A stretch of 64,000 nt of DNA from Haemophilus influenzae (GTDB lineage: Bacteria; Pseudomonadota; Gammaproteobacteria; Enterobacterales; Pasteurellaceae), in NCBI GenBank assembly GCA_923172585.1, contig OV298644.1:1319427-1383426 (forward strand), given 5' to 3'. A program made the position numbers and the translations under genes. This document shows, in pieces, positions 32,082 to 41,983 of this stretch; position 1 is the first letter of the stretch, and each line of letters starts with the position of its first letter. The notes below the pieces were generated by a model. The model worked only from the letters and a program-made list of their open reading frames with translations, did no database searches and was not told the DNA's origin.

Positions 32082-32621
32082 ATGAAAAAACACCACGTAG
32101 ATGTTTTAATTTCAGAGAACGATGTTCATGCTCGTATTGCTGAATTAGGTACTCAAATTACAAAATTTTATCAAGAAAAACAGATCGATAGCCTTGTTGT
32201 CGTAGGACTTTTACGTGGTTCCTTTATGTTTATGGCGGATATTGTTCGTCAGATAAATTTACCTGTGGAAATTGAATTTATGACCACTTCAAGTTATGGC
32301 ACTGGTATGACAACTAATCACGACGTTCGTATTACTAAAGATTTGGACGGCGATATAAAAGGTAAACACGTTTTAATTGTGGAAGATATTATTGATACGG
32401 GTTATACGTTGGAAAAAGTGCGTGATATTTTGAATTTGCGTGATCCTGCTAGCCTTGCAATTTGTACGTTACTTGATAAACCTTCTCGTCGGGAAGTGGA
32501 AGTGCTTGTTGAATGGATTGGTTTTGAAATTCCTGATGAATTTGTTGTGGGGTATGGTATCGATTACGCGCAACGCCATCGTAATTTAGGCTATATCGGT
32601 AAAGTTGTTTTAGAAGAATAA
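32082..32621 (+). CDS. hpt: Hypoxanthine phosphoribosyltransferase
   Basis: A purine-salvage enzyme converting hypoxanthine (and guanine) plus PRPP to the nucleotide; 179 residues. The PRPP-binding motif [14 protein letters not shown] is at about residues 95-108, and the [10 protein letters not shown] flexible loop is present near residue 67. The ATG follows AAGGAAACACA. It is monocistronic, ended by an uptake-signal hairpin. Confidence 0.95.
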   Translation: MKKHHVDVLISENDVHARIAELGTQITKFYQEKQIDSLVVVGLLRGSFMFMADIVRQINLPVEIEFMTTSSYGTGMTTNHDVRITKDLDGDIKGKHVLIVEDIIDTGYTLEKVRDILNLRDPASLAICTLLDKPSRREVEVLVEWIGFEIPDEFVVGYGIDYAQRHRNLGYIGKVVLEE

Positions 32622-32634
32622 TTTGATTTTATTG

Positions 32635-32680
32635 AAAAGTGCGGTTGAAATTTTAAATGAATTTTTAGCCGCACTTTTTT
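32635..32680 (+). terminator. Inverted uptake-signal hairpin after hpt
   Basis: AAAAGTGCGGTTGAAATT and ATTTTTAGCCGCACTTTTTT pair over about 16 bases with a T-run end. The second copy has one change (GCCGCACTT). It terminates hpt and runs directly into the LysE remnant. Confidence 0.85.
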
Positions 32681-32682
32681 AT

Positions 32683-32832
32683 ATTATTTCATTGCTATTT
32701 TCTCGATCACTTGCTAAATCTTTTTACAGCAAATACAGCCGTTATATTGATAATCTTGCTGGGGCAATTTTGTTATTTTTCGGCGGCTATTTAGTTTATT
32801 CAGGCGTGCTAGCCACTGCAGCCGCATTTTAA
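32683..32832 (+). pseudogene. C-terminal remnant of a LysE/RhtB-family exporter
   Basis: After the hpt terminator a frame reads YIISLLFSRSLAKSFYSK, then YIDNLAGAILLFFGGYLVYS and VLATAAAF, then a stop. This is the last helix pair of a LysE/RhtB amino-acid exporter: (N)-x-(L)-(A/S)-G-x-(L)-L-x-F-x-G-x-x-(L). The rest of the gene (about 150 residues) is missing; an open frame from 32623 merely reads through the uptake-signal hairpin. It is probably non-functional. Confidence 0.6.
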
Positions 32833-32895
32833 TTACCAAAAAGTATAAAATATAACGAAAGAAAACTTGTTATTTTTACTGAAGTTGATAGTCTC

Positions 32896-32925
32896 CAAAC
32901 ACTTTAATCAGTTTTGGAGATTTTT
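32896..32925 (+). promoter_or_regulatory. Hairpin covering the tcyP ribosome site
   Basis: TCTCCAAA(C) pairs with (G)TTTTGGAGA around an ACTTTAATCA loop and is followed by six T. The GGAGA arm is the tcyP Shine-Dalgarno sequence, 7 bases before the ATG. The same hairpin looks like an intrinsic terminator. It could act as a translational or transcriptional switch; the control is inferred. Confidence 0.6.
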
Positions 32926-32926
32926 T

Positions 32927-34249
32927 ATGTTATTAGTCAATTTGGCGATATTTATTGCTTTTTTATTGCTGTTAGCACAGCTATATCGCAAAACCGAAAA
33001 ATTAGGGCAAACGGTATTTATCGGTTTATTGCTCGGTTTGCTTTTTGGTGCGGTATTGCAATCCGCTTTTGAAAAACCTTTGTTAGACAAAACTTTAGAT
33101 TGGATCAACGTGGTCGGTAACGGTTATGTTCGTTTATTGCAGATGATCGTGATGCCGTTGGTGTTCGTGTCGATTTTATCTGCTATCGCTCGTATCAATC
33201 AAACCAGATCATTGGGCAAAGTCAGCGTTGGCGTGTTATCCACCTTGCTGATTACCACCGCCATTTCCGCTGCAATTGGGATTGCGATGGTGCATTTATT
33301 TGATGTGTCGGCGGCAGGATTAATCTTGGGCGATCGTGAATTAGCGGCTCAAGGCAAAGTGTTAGATAAAGCAGGGCAAGTGTCCAATTTAACTGTGCCT
33401 GCGATGTTGGTGTCCTTTATTCCGAAAAATCCTTTTGCTGATCTCACGGGTGCCAACCCAACGTCCATTATTAGTGTCGTAATTTTCTCAGCATTACTTG
33501 GCGTGGCGGCTTTGAGTTTAGGCAAAGAAGATCAAGCACTTGGCGAACGAATTGCACAAGGTGTAGAAACTTTAAACAAATTAGTGATGCGTTTGGTGCG
33601 TTTTGTGATTCGCTTAACCCCTTACGGCGTGTTTGCGTTGATGATTAAAATGGCTGCCACCTCAAAATGGGCGGATATTGTCAATTTGGGCAATTTTATT
33701 GTGGCTTCTTATGCTGCTATTGCCTTAATGTTTGTGGTTCACGGCATTTTATTGTTCTTCGTCAAAGTCAATCCTGTGGATTACTACAAAAAAGTGTTGC
33801 CAACTTTAAGTTTTGCGTTTACATCTCGCTCAAGTGCGGCGACAATTCCGTTAAATATTGAAACGCAAACCGCAAAATTAGGTAACAACAATGTCATCGC
33901 CAACTTTGCTGCCTCATTCGGTGCCACTATCGGACAAAACGGCTGTGGCGGCATTTATCCAGCGATGCTTGCTGTGATGGTCGCCCCAATGGTCGGCATT
34001 GACCCTTTTAGCTTCAGCTACATTCTAACCTTAATTTTCGTGGTCGCCATTTCTTCATTCGGTATCGCAGGCGTAGGTGGCGGAGCCACATTCGCCGCTA
34101 TCGTCGTGCTATCTACGTTAGGTTTACCACTGGAATTAATCGGTTTACTCATTTCCATCGAACCGATCATCGATATGGGACGTACCGCACTTAACGTAAA
34201 CGGTGCCATGGTGGCAGGCACGATTACGGATCACTTGCTAAATAAGTAA
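32927..34249 (+). CDS. tcyP: L-cystine symporter TcyP (dicarboxylate/amino acid:cation symporter family)
   Basis: An inner-membrane secondary carrier, 440 residues from the ATG behind GGAGA; a frame start 20 codons earlier (TTG) lacks support. Segments nearly identical to E. coli TcyP/YdjN are GNGYVRLLQMIVMPLVF, SFIPKNPFADLTGANPTS, SFAFTSRSSAATIPLN, GATIGQNGCGG and EPIIDMGRTALNVNGAM. It should import L-cystine for sulfur and redox needs. Two sampled lines (33301-33420) count about 48% GC, richer than neighbours, so transfer is possible. A symmetrical terminator follows. Confidence 0.88.
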   Translation: MLLVNLAIFIAFLLLLAQLYRKTEKLGQTVFIGLLLGLLFGAVLQSAFEKPLLDKTLDWINVVGNGYVRLLQMIVMPLVFVSILSAIARINQTRSLGKVSVGVLSTLLITTAISAAIGIAMVHLFDVSAAGLILGDRELAAQGKVLDKAGQVSNLTVPAMLVSFIPKNPFADLTGANPTSIISVVIFSALLGVAALSLGKEDQALGERIAQGVETLNKLVMRLVRFVIRLTPYGVFALMIKMAATSKWADIVNLGNFIVASYAAIALMFVVHGILLFFVKVNPVDYYKKVLPTLSFAFTSRSSAATIPLNIETQTAKLGNNNVIANFAASFGATIGQNGCGGIYPAMLAVMVAPMVGIDPFSFSYILTLIFVVAISSFGIAGVGGGATFAAIVVLSTLGLPLELIGLLISIEPIIDMGRTALNVNGAMVAGTITDHLLNK

Positions 34250-34262
34250 CTGGAAATCAATA

Positions 34263-34300
34263 AAAAAATCTGCAATTGAGAATTCAGTTGCAGATTTTTT
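34263..34300. terminator. Bidirectional terminator between tcyP and nrdG
   Basis: AAAAAATCTGCAA(T)TGA pairs with TCAGTTGCAGATTTTTT. A runs on one side and T runs on the other allow it to serve both convergent genes. An uptake signal lies at 34324-34332. Confidence 0.85.
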
Positions 34301-34348
34301 ATCGCTCAATACTTTTGACTAAAAAGTGCGGTGGTTTTTTTCAGTGTT

Positions 34349-34816
34349 TTATAACTTAAATCGATGAATAATTTGATTTGCTGAACCTCGCCAAACTAAA
34401 CTTGGGTCTGCCTGTTCTTGAATAAATTTCCCATCAATTAATACATCAATATAAGGCAACATTGCACGTTGTTGTTTGTCTAATTCATCTAGCTTATAAC
34501 CCGTCCAAACCCAGATGTCTTTATCGGGACATTCTTGTTTTACACGTTGCACAAAGGGCAATAATGTTTCTACGTTGAGCGGATGAAGTGGATCGCCACC
34601 TGAAAGCGTGAGACCTTGGCGTTTAATGCGTGTGTCTTTTAAATCATTGATGATTTGTTGTTCCATTGCGTCATCAAATAATACACCTGCTGAAAATGAC
34701 CAACTTTTTTGGTTGTAGCAACCTTTGCAAGCATGCGTACAGCCACTGACGAAAAGTGTGCATCTTGTGCCTTCGCCATTAATCACATCGGTCGGGTAGT
34801 ATTGGAGGTAGTTCAT
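34349..34816 (-). CDS. nrdG: Anaerobic ribonucleotide reductase activase NrdG
   Basis: A radical-SAM enzyme of 155 residues that makes the glycyl radical on NrdD for anaerobic deoxynucleotide synthesis. The iron-sulfur motif CTHACKGCYNQ is at about residues 26-36 and TLSGGDPLHP, the SAM-binding GGE-type motif, is near 69-78. The partner nrdD is not in this window. An inverted uptake signal lies at 34861-34870 beyond its start. Confidence 0.95.
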   Translation of the reverse strand: MNYLQYYPTDVINGEGTRCTLFVSGCTHACKGCYNQKSWSFSAGVLFDDAMEQQIINDLKDTRIKRQGLTLSGGDPLHPLNVETLLPFVQRVKQECPDKDIWVWTGYKLDELDKQQRAMLPYIDVLIDGKFIQEQADPSLVWRGSANQIIHRFKL

Positions 34817-34881
34817 TTCATAAGAATCCTAAAAATGTGGCTTAAATTCTCGCCAAATTCACCGCACTTTTTAATTAATCT

Positions 34882-34910
34882 TTGCAATACGGCAGTAATT
34901 TCTGCATAAT
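34882..34910 (+). promoter_or_regulatory. Promoter of the 4.5S RNA gene
   Basis: TTGCAA (34882-34887) and CATAAT (34905-34910) with a 17-base spacer. The start would be near 34917, about 20 bases before the mature 5' end, which fits a precursor trimmed by RNase P. Confidence 0.65.
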
Positions 34911-34937
34911 AGCACGCAATCGCATTGCGATATCAAT

Positions 34938-35050
34938 GGAAACCTTCTCGGTCTCTCGCAACGGTGTCTGGTTTACTCGGTCAGGTCTGGAAGGAAGCAG
35001 CCAAAGTCGGAATTACTGTGTGCCGAGAAGAAGCTGGGAAGGTTTCCGCC
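34938..35050 (+). ncRNA. ffs: Signal recognition particle 4.5S RNA
   Basis: The universally conserved SRP core is present: GGTCAGGTCTGGAAGGAAGC at about 34980-34999 followed by AGCCAAAG, with the tetraloop GGAA and both internal loops. The outer arms GGAAACCTT (34938-34946) and AAGGTTTCC (35039-35047) close the long hairpin. The length of about 112 nt equals the enterobacterial form. With Ffh it targets inner-membrane proteins to SecYEG. It ends 14 bases from the convergent cydC stop. Confidence 0.95.
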
Positions 35051-35063
35051 CAACTTCTTTTTC

Positions 35064-36794
35064 TTATACTCGCTCAATCAATCTTTTAAAGAACCCATTT
35101 TCTTTTGTGATTAAACTATTGTAATCGCCTTCTTCGATTAATCTTCCGTTATCAATTACACAAATTTTATCGAATTGTTCAATTGAACTGAGACGGTGAG
35201 TGACTATAATTAGGGTTTTATTTTCGGCATGTTGCAGAATTAAACGTAAAATTTGACGTTCAGTTTCGCGATCTAAGCCTTCTGTTGGTTCATCCAATAA
35301 TAAAATTGGCGCATTATTGAGTAAAATACGCGCTAAACCTAAACGGCGTTGTTCCCCACCAGAAAGTGGACGACCGCCATCTCCCAGCCAAAGATTTAAA
35401 CCTTTTCCTTCTTGCTCAAGTAATTTACTTAAGCCAACTTGATGTAGTACTTCAATCATTTTTTCATCAGAAATTTTATCCGCACTTGCAAATTGTAAAT
35501 TTTGACGAAGTGTATCGCTGAATACGTGAACACGTTGAGTTAAAAAACAAATTTGGCGGCGTAATGTTTCTTCTGAATAGGTGGAAATGGGTTTTTCTGC
35601 CAATAAAAGTTCACCTTGATTCGCATCATAATTGCGTACCAAAAGTTGAAGAAGTGAAGATTTCCCACTTCCAGTTTTGCCTAAAATAGCAATTTTTTGT
35701 CCCTGTTCTAAATCTAATGTCAGATTTTTTAATACAAGCGTTTCTTGTTCGGGATAGGAAAAATTTAAATTCTTCGCAGAAATTAACCGCACTTTTGTTT
35801 CAAATTCCTCGTTACCATTAAACTCAACAAGCGGTTTTTGCTCAATGATTTCGGTCACACGTTCTGCTGCTGCAATCACTTGACCTATATGCAAAAATGC
35901 AGCACCCAATGGCATGATGATCTCAAAGGCTACAAGTGCAGCAAAAGTGAAAAGTGCAATATAAGCCGTGCGATATTCATCTGTGCCAAAATCGGCGTTA
36001 CTTGCAAACCATAGCATTCCAGAAATCAACAAACCATTAAGAAAGAGAACAAGTGCGGTAGAGAATCCGCTTAATTTTGCTTCTTTAGCTTGATCTTCCT
36101 GCCATGTTTTATCTGTGACTAACATTTAGTCTTTTAATTTATCTTCTGCATTAAATAATAAAAGCTCAGCTTGTGCTTGGATAAATTCTAAAAACTGGGT
36201 TCGATAGGTCGCGCGTGCTTGGATTAAGCGTTCGCCAAATTGCTGTCCTAGTCGATAGAAAACAGTTGGGATAATTATTAATAAAATTAACAAAAATAAG
36301 CCTAAACCAAGTGCGAGTGGAATATTGATAAAGCTAAGTCCAATCATCATGGCAATGATTACAAATACAGCAGTGAAAAATGGTGCAAGTAAACGTAAAT
36401 AGAGGCTATCAAGTGTATCCACATCGGACACTAAACGATTTAATAAATCGCTGTTACGATAACGATTTAATACAGCTGGATTTAAAGGAATAATTTTTTC
36501 AAATACTTGCACGCGTAATTTCGACAAAATGCGGAATGTTGCATCATGCGTCACTATTTTTTCAAAATAGCGCATGACGGTTCGTCCGATAGCTAAACCT
36601 CGCACACTGGCTGAAGGGTAGAAAAAGTTAAATAGCGTGCCTAGTCCTGCAATGGCTGTAGCGGCTAAAAACCAGCCTGAAACGGTAAGCAAGCCCATAC
36701 TAGAGCCCAAACCTAGAATCATTAGCACCAAGCCTAAAATAAGCGGAAATTTGGCGAATTTAAATAAACATATAAACGGAAGTAATGTGCGCAT
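35064..36794 (-). pseudogene. cydC: Cytochrome bd assembly ABC transporter CydC, with an in-frame stop
   Basis: One half of the CydDC heterodimer, which exports thiols/binds haem and is needed for cytochrome bd maturation. The frame is intact over 576 codons except for TAA at 36126-36128, between ...FNAEDKLKD and MLVTDKTWQED. AAA to TAA would explain it. The N-terminal piece (222 residues) holds the first membrane segments. The C-terminal piece (353 residues) begins with an ATG directly after the stop and holds the last membrane segments, Walker A GKTGSGKSS, PLSGGEQRRLGLARIL and LLLDEPTEGLD. Re-initiation at TAAATG could still give two fragments. Confidence 0.88.
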
Positions 36795-38554
36795 TATTGG
36801 ATATCCTGTTGTCGTTGAGCGAGTAGTTCAGCAAAGAAACCTTGATGTTGTAATTCGGTAAATTTACCTTGCTGTACTATTTCTCCTCGTTGCATCACAA
36901 AAATTTGATCACATTGTTTCAAATCTTCAATTCGGTGTGTAATCATCAGTGTAGTTTGATGCTGACTTGCTTCATTCAATGCTTGTAAAACAAGATTTTC
37001 TGATTGCGCATCTAGGCTTGCGGTTGGCTCATCGAGCAGAAGTAAATCGCCTTTGCGTAACAATGCCCGAGCAATGGCAAGGCGTTGCGCTTGTCCCACA
37101 GAAATGCCTAATCCACCATCTTTTATTTCGTGATGAAGTCCAAGTTTATCGGTAAATTCTTTCGCTTGAGAAAGCATTAATGCTTGATTAATTTCTTCAT
37201 CGTTGGCTTGAACATCGCCAAGTAGTAAGTTTTCTTTAATTGTACCTTGTAATAACAATGGATTTTGTCCTACCCACGCAATATGTTTGCGCCAGTCAGC
37301 TAGATTACTTTCGCGAAGTTCTTGCCCATTAATTTTAAGAGAACCTTCATAAGGTAAAAAGCCCAAAATTACATTCATTAATGAGGTTTTCCCTGCACCA
37401 CTTTGTCCTACAAGTGCAACATTGTGATTTGCTGGAATTTGGAAGTTTAACGGCTTGGTTAATGCTGAACCCTGTGTCGAAAGCACCACTAAATTTTCGG
37501 CAGAAATTTCAACCGCACTTTCTAAAGAAATTGTTTTTTCATTTTGATGTACAGTTAAATAATCGGATTCTAAAGAATCAACAATGGCATCCGCTGCACC
37601 AATACCTGCTGCACGGTCGTGGTAATAAGTGCCCAGATCGCGTAAGGGTTGATAAAATTCAGGTGCAAGAATTAAACAAAAGAAACCTGTGAAAAGTGTA
37701 AGCGGTGCATTATAGGTACCAAATTCAATTTGACCTAAGTAGCTAAAACCAAAATAGACCGCCATCAGTGCAATGGAAATAGAGGTAAAAAATTCCAATA
37801 CTGCAGAAGAGAGAAAAGCGAGTTTTAGCACATCCATTGTGGTTTCACGGAAATCTTCAGTGGCATTTTCAATATGCTCCGTTTGTTCAGAAGTGCGGTT
37901 AAAAAGACGCAAGGTTTCCAAACCGCGTAAGCGATCTAAAAATTGGGCACTGAGGCGAGAAAGGGTATCCATATTTTTTTGGCTGATGTCAGCCGCAGCA
38001 ATACCGACAATGATCATAAACAGAGGAACAAGCGGTGCGGTAATCATTAAGATTAAGCCTGCAGCCCAGTTCAACGGAAATACAGCAATGAAAATAACCA
38101 CTGGAACAATGGCTGAAAGACTTTGTTGAGGCAGAAAACGGGCATAGAAATTATGTAAGTTTTCAACTTGTTCCAACATAATGCTTGCACAACTTCCAGC
38201 TGGTTTTTGATTGATTGTCGCAGGGCCGACAAGATGAATTTTATCCAGAATTTTTTGACGAATATGGTTGCGTAATAATTGTCCGCTTTGGAAACCTATT
38301 TTTTCGCGTGCCCATAAAATAATAGCACGCATCCCGAAGCCGATAATTAGCCCGAGAAAATAAGGAATAAGTTCATCACGAGGCACATTTTGCATAATCA
38401 GTTTATCGAGCAACGTCGCAAGAAAATAAGTTTGCGCAACTAAAATGAATGAAGAAAGCGTAGCTAAGACAATGTTTGCACGCATTAATTTTTTGATAGG
38501 TTCTTGTTGTGCACGAAGCCATTGTTGTAAATATTTTTGGCGAAGTTTATTCAT
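36794..38554 (-). CDS. cydD: Cytochrome bd assembly ABC transporter CydD
   Basis: The partner of CydC, 586 residues from MNKLRQKYLQQWLRAQ. An upstream extension of 41 codons runs into the trxB terminator and is rejected. It has six membrane segments, Walker A GQSGAGKTSLMN (about residues 388-399), signature SVGQAQRLAIARALL and Walker B LLLLDEPTASLD. Its stop overlaps the cydC start by one base, so the two are coupled. It lies after trxB on the same strand, as in E. coli (trxB is adjacent to cydDC there too). Confidence 0.95.
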   Translation of the reverse strand: MNKLRQKYLQQWLRAQQEPIKKLMRANIVLATLSSFILVAQTYFLATLLDKLIMQNVPRDELIPYFLGLIIGFGMRAIILWAREKIGFQSGQLLRNHIRQKILDKIHLVGPATINQKPAGSCASIMLEQVENLHNFYARFLPQQSLSAIVPVVIFIAVFPLNWAAGLILMITAPLVPLFMIIVGIAAADISQKNMDTLSRLSAQFLDRLRGLETLRLFNRTSEQTEHIENATEDFRETTMDVLKLAFLSSAVLEFFTSISIALMAVYFGFSYLGQIEFGTYNAPLTLFTGFFCLILAPEFYQPLRDLGTYYHDRAAGIGAADAIVDSLESDYLTVHQNEKTISLESAVEISAENLVVLSTQGSALTKPLNFQIPANHNVALVGQSGAGKTSLMNVILGFLPYEGSLKINGQELRESNLADWRKHIAWVGQNPLLLQGTIKENLLLGDVQANDEEINQALMLSQAKEFTDKLGLHHEIKDGGLGISVGQAQRLAIARALLRKGDLLLLDEPTASLDAQSENLVLQALNEASQHQTTLMITHRIEDLKQCDQIFVMQRGEIVQQGKFTELQHQGFFAELLAQRQQDIQ

Positions 38555-38574
38555 TGTTTTGGTCGTGATTATAG

Positions 38575-38613
38575 AAAAAGTTCCCCTCTTTAAAAGAGTT
38601 AAAAGAGGGGAAT
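38575..38613 (-). terminator. Terminator after trxB
   Basis: On the minus strand TTCCCCTCTTTT pairs with AAAGAGGGGAA and is followed by CTTTTT. It lies between trxB and cydD, so cydDC probably has its own promoter or depends on readthrough. Confidence 0.8.
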
Positions 38614-38625
38614 TGGTTAGAAGAT

Positions 38626-39633
<1,008 letters not shown>

Positions 39634-39655
39634 TTACTGATTATAAACTTTTTGC

Positions 39656-40513
39656 TTAATAAAGCAGCGAATAAAGCAATCGACGAAATTTATTTGTCAG
39701 CGGATCAGCATTGCCCATTGCGCTTAAAATAGATAAAAATTGTTGTTTCACTTCGCCATTCTGCGCGTTTAAATCTGTTTTTAAAATGCCGAAAAGTAGT
39801 GTTAATGCTTCTTCATTTCGTCCAGCTTGATGAAGTTGTACGGCAAGTTTTATTGCAATTTCAGCTGTTGGGTTTTTAGCATAATCAGCCTGTAATTGTT
39901 GGATTTCAGGTGTATCGGCTGCTTGAATTTGTAGCTCAATTTGTGCTTGTAATCCGTGCCAACGGCTATCACGATCTTGCAATGGAATTTGATTTAAAAT
40001 TTCTTGTGCTGGCTCCGTTTTCTTCATTGCAATATAGGTTTCCGCATAGAGCAGGGCAACATCACTGTTTTTCTTATCGGAAAGTTCCCATGCGTCTTTC
40101 AACAATGGCAATGCAGCTTCGTAATTTTCTACTTGCAAGAAATCTAATGCTTGTTGGAATTTTAAATCTTCCTCTTTAGGTAAAATAATGCTTAATCGTT
40201 GGATTAATGACGCTTTATCAAGCATGCCTGGAAATGCATCTAATGCCTGTGCTTCTTTAAACAAATAGGTGGTTGGCAATGCTTGGATGCGGAATTGTGC
40301 GGCAATCATTTGCTCTTTTTCACAATCTACTTTTCCAAGAATAAATTGTCCTTGATATTGTTCTGCAACTTGCTCAAGTAGCATCAAAAAATCCGCCGAT
40401 TCTTTATGTGTTGGCGCGTAAAAATTGATGACAAGTGGTTTTTCTAAGGATTGTTGCAGTATTTCAGTAAGATTTTGTTCGTTGATCTCAACGATCAAAG
40501 GAAAATCAGCCAT
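39656..40513 (-). CDS. cnoX: Thioredoxin-like co-chaperone CnoX (YbbN-type), no active-site cysteines
   Basis: A 285-residue protein with an N-terminal thioredoxin fold (about 1-110) and helical TPR-like repeats after it, the YbbN/CnoX layout. In the thioredoxin part the usual WCxxC is replaced by APTHKESADF, so both redox cysteines are missing; E. coli CnoX keeps one. It is therefore likely a holdase acting with GroEL or DnaK rather than an oxidoreductase. The function is inferred from domain order. It stands between hemH and trxB on the same strand. Confidence 0.8.
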   Translation of the reverse strand: MADFPLIVEINEQNLTEILQQSLEKPLVINFYAPTHKESADFLMLLEQVAEQYQGQFILGKVDCEKEQMIAAQFRIQALPTTYLFKEAQALDAFPGMLDKASLIQRLSIILPKEEDLKFQQALDFLQVENYEAALPLLKDAWELSDKKNSDVALLYAETYIAMKKTEPAQEILNQIPLQDRDSRWHGLQAQIELQIQAADTPEIQQLQADYAKNPTAEIAIKLAVQLHQAGRNEEALTLLFGILKTDLNAQNGEVKQQFLSILSAMGNADPLTNKFRRLLYSLLY

Positions 40514-40586
40514 GTTTTATCCTTGTGAAAAAATAATGGCTGATTTTAGCAAAGTGCGGAAGATTTTAGAAACGTTTTACCATTTA

Positions 40587-41557
40587 TTAAGCAAGTTTTT
40601 CTAGGATCAATTTTCCCATCATTTCAATATGTGCATGCTCTACATTAAGTGCGGGAATATATTGATAAGATTGACCACCATTTTTTAGAAAATTTTCTCG
40701 ATTTTCTTTGTCAATTTCTTCAATGGTTTCTAAACAATCTACGGAGAAACCTGGACAAATGACAGCTATTTTATGAATACCTTGTGGTGCTGCATTTTGA
40801 AGAAATTTATCTGTGTAAGGCTGTAGCCATTCTTCACGCCCAAAGCGCGATTGAAACGTCATTCCCCATTGGTTTTCTGTTAAGCCCAGTTTATTAACCA
40901 CTGCAATAGTCGTTTGTTTACAATGTTCACGATAATAATCGCCCATTTTTTCATAACGCAAAGGAATACCGTGATAAGAAAATAGTAAAAATTCATCGGA
41001 TTTTAACCGCACTTTTATGGAGTTTGCTAAGGCGTTAATGTAATTTTCATCAACATGATAAGAATGGATGAAATCAAAAGGCACTAATCCTCGTTCTTCT
41101 TTAAGGGCGTTAGAGAAAGCATCAAATACTGCACCCGTGGTTGAGCTAGAGTATTGCGGATAAAGTGGCAAAACAATAATTCGTTCAACTTGATTTTTAA
41201 GCAAATTTTTTACCGTACTTTGTATTGATGGATTGCCGTACGTCATGGCAATTTCTACTTGAGCATTGATATTTTGCGTATCTAAATAGGCTTGTAATGC
41301 GTCTTTTTGTTGTCGTGAAATGGCAAGTAAGGCGAACCTTGTTCTGTCCAGATTGCTTGATAATTTTTGGCGATACGTTTTGAACGTAATGGCAAAATAA
41401 TGGCTTTAAGCAGTGGATACCATTTGCAACGGGGTAAATCTACCACGCGAGGATCCGTTAAAAATTGCCATAAATAACGGCTGATTGACTTCGGTGTTGG
41501 GCTATCTGGCGTGCCTAGATTGGCAAGTAATACGCCGATTTTTGCGGATTTTGTCAT
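40587..41557 (-). pseudogene. hemH: Ferrochelatase HemH, interrupted by a one-base loss
   Basis: Inserts iron into protoporphyrin IX, the last step of haem synthesis. The N-terminal frame ([20 protein letters not shown]) derails after WTEQGSP and stops at 41282-41284. The following frame continues with [38 protein letters not shown] and [15 protein letters not shown]. Restoring one base at the A pair 41329-41330 gives [16 protein letters not shown] and a 323-residue protein. H. influenzae lacks the earlier haem pathway, so HemH is what lets it use protoporphyrin. Its ATG overlaps the thioesterase stop. Confidence 0.9.
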
Positions 41558-41970
41558 AAATTGATTACGGAAAGGGTTAATCTAGAAACACAACAAAGTT
41601 TATTCTCTTCTGTGCGGATGTCAATTTGCCAAACTTGGATATTTCTGCCCAAATTAATTGGTGTGGCTCTCGCGGTTACTTTACCTGAACGAACAGGGCG
41701 AAGATGATTGGCGTTAATATCCAATCCCACCGCAGTTTTGCCTTCTTCTAAACAAAGCGAACCTGCAAGGGAACCAATTGTTTCAGCTAAAGCAACCGAA
41801 ACCCCGCCATGCAATAAGCCGAACGGCTGCATAGTACGATGATCCACTGGCATTGTCGCTTCAATCCAGTCCTCGCCAAACGCAGAAATTTCAATGCCAA
41901 GATGGCTAACTGCACTGTTGGAGCAAAGTTGATTTAAGTTTTCGAGCGTGAAGTTTTTTTGCCAAATCAT
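41554..41970 (-). CDS. Hotdog-fold acyl-CoA thioesterase (YdiI/MenI family)
   Basis: A hotdog-fold protein of 138 residues with the PaaI/YdiI signature [20 protein letters not shown] (about residues 52-71), in which the glutamate is catalytic, and the [14 protein letters not shown] strand. E. coli YdiI (MenI) hydrolyses 1,4-dihydroxy-2-naphthoyl-CoA for menaquinone synthesis; the substrate here is not shown by sequence. It sits between ydiJ and hemH; E. coli ydiI and ydiJ are also adjacent. Confidence 0.9.
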   Translation of the reverse strand: MIWQKNFTLENLNQLCSNSAVSHLGIEISAFGEDWIEATMPVDHRTMQPFGLLHGGVSVALAETIGSLAGSLCLEEGKTAVGLDINANHLRPVRSGKVTARATPINLGRNIQVWQIDIRTEENKLCCVSRLTLSVINL

Positions 41971-41983
41971 GATGTTCCTTTCA

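Noticed and set aside
32623-32682. Start of the frame that leads into the LysE remnant, as a real gene start
   Set aside because: These codons are the two uptake signals of the hpt terminator; only the part from about 32683 resembles a protein family.
36126-36128. Reading cydC as two separate genes
   Set aside because: The two pieces are in the same frame and together form one normal CydC; a nonsense codon is the simpler reading.
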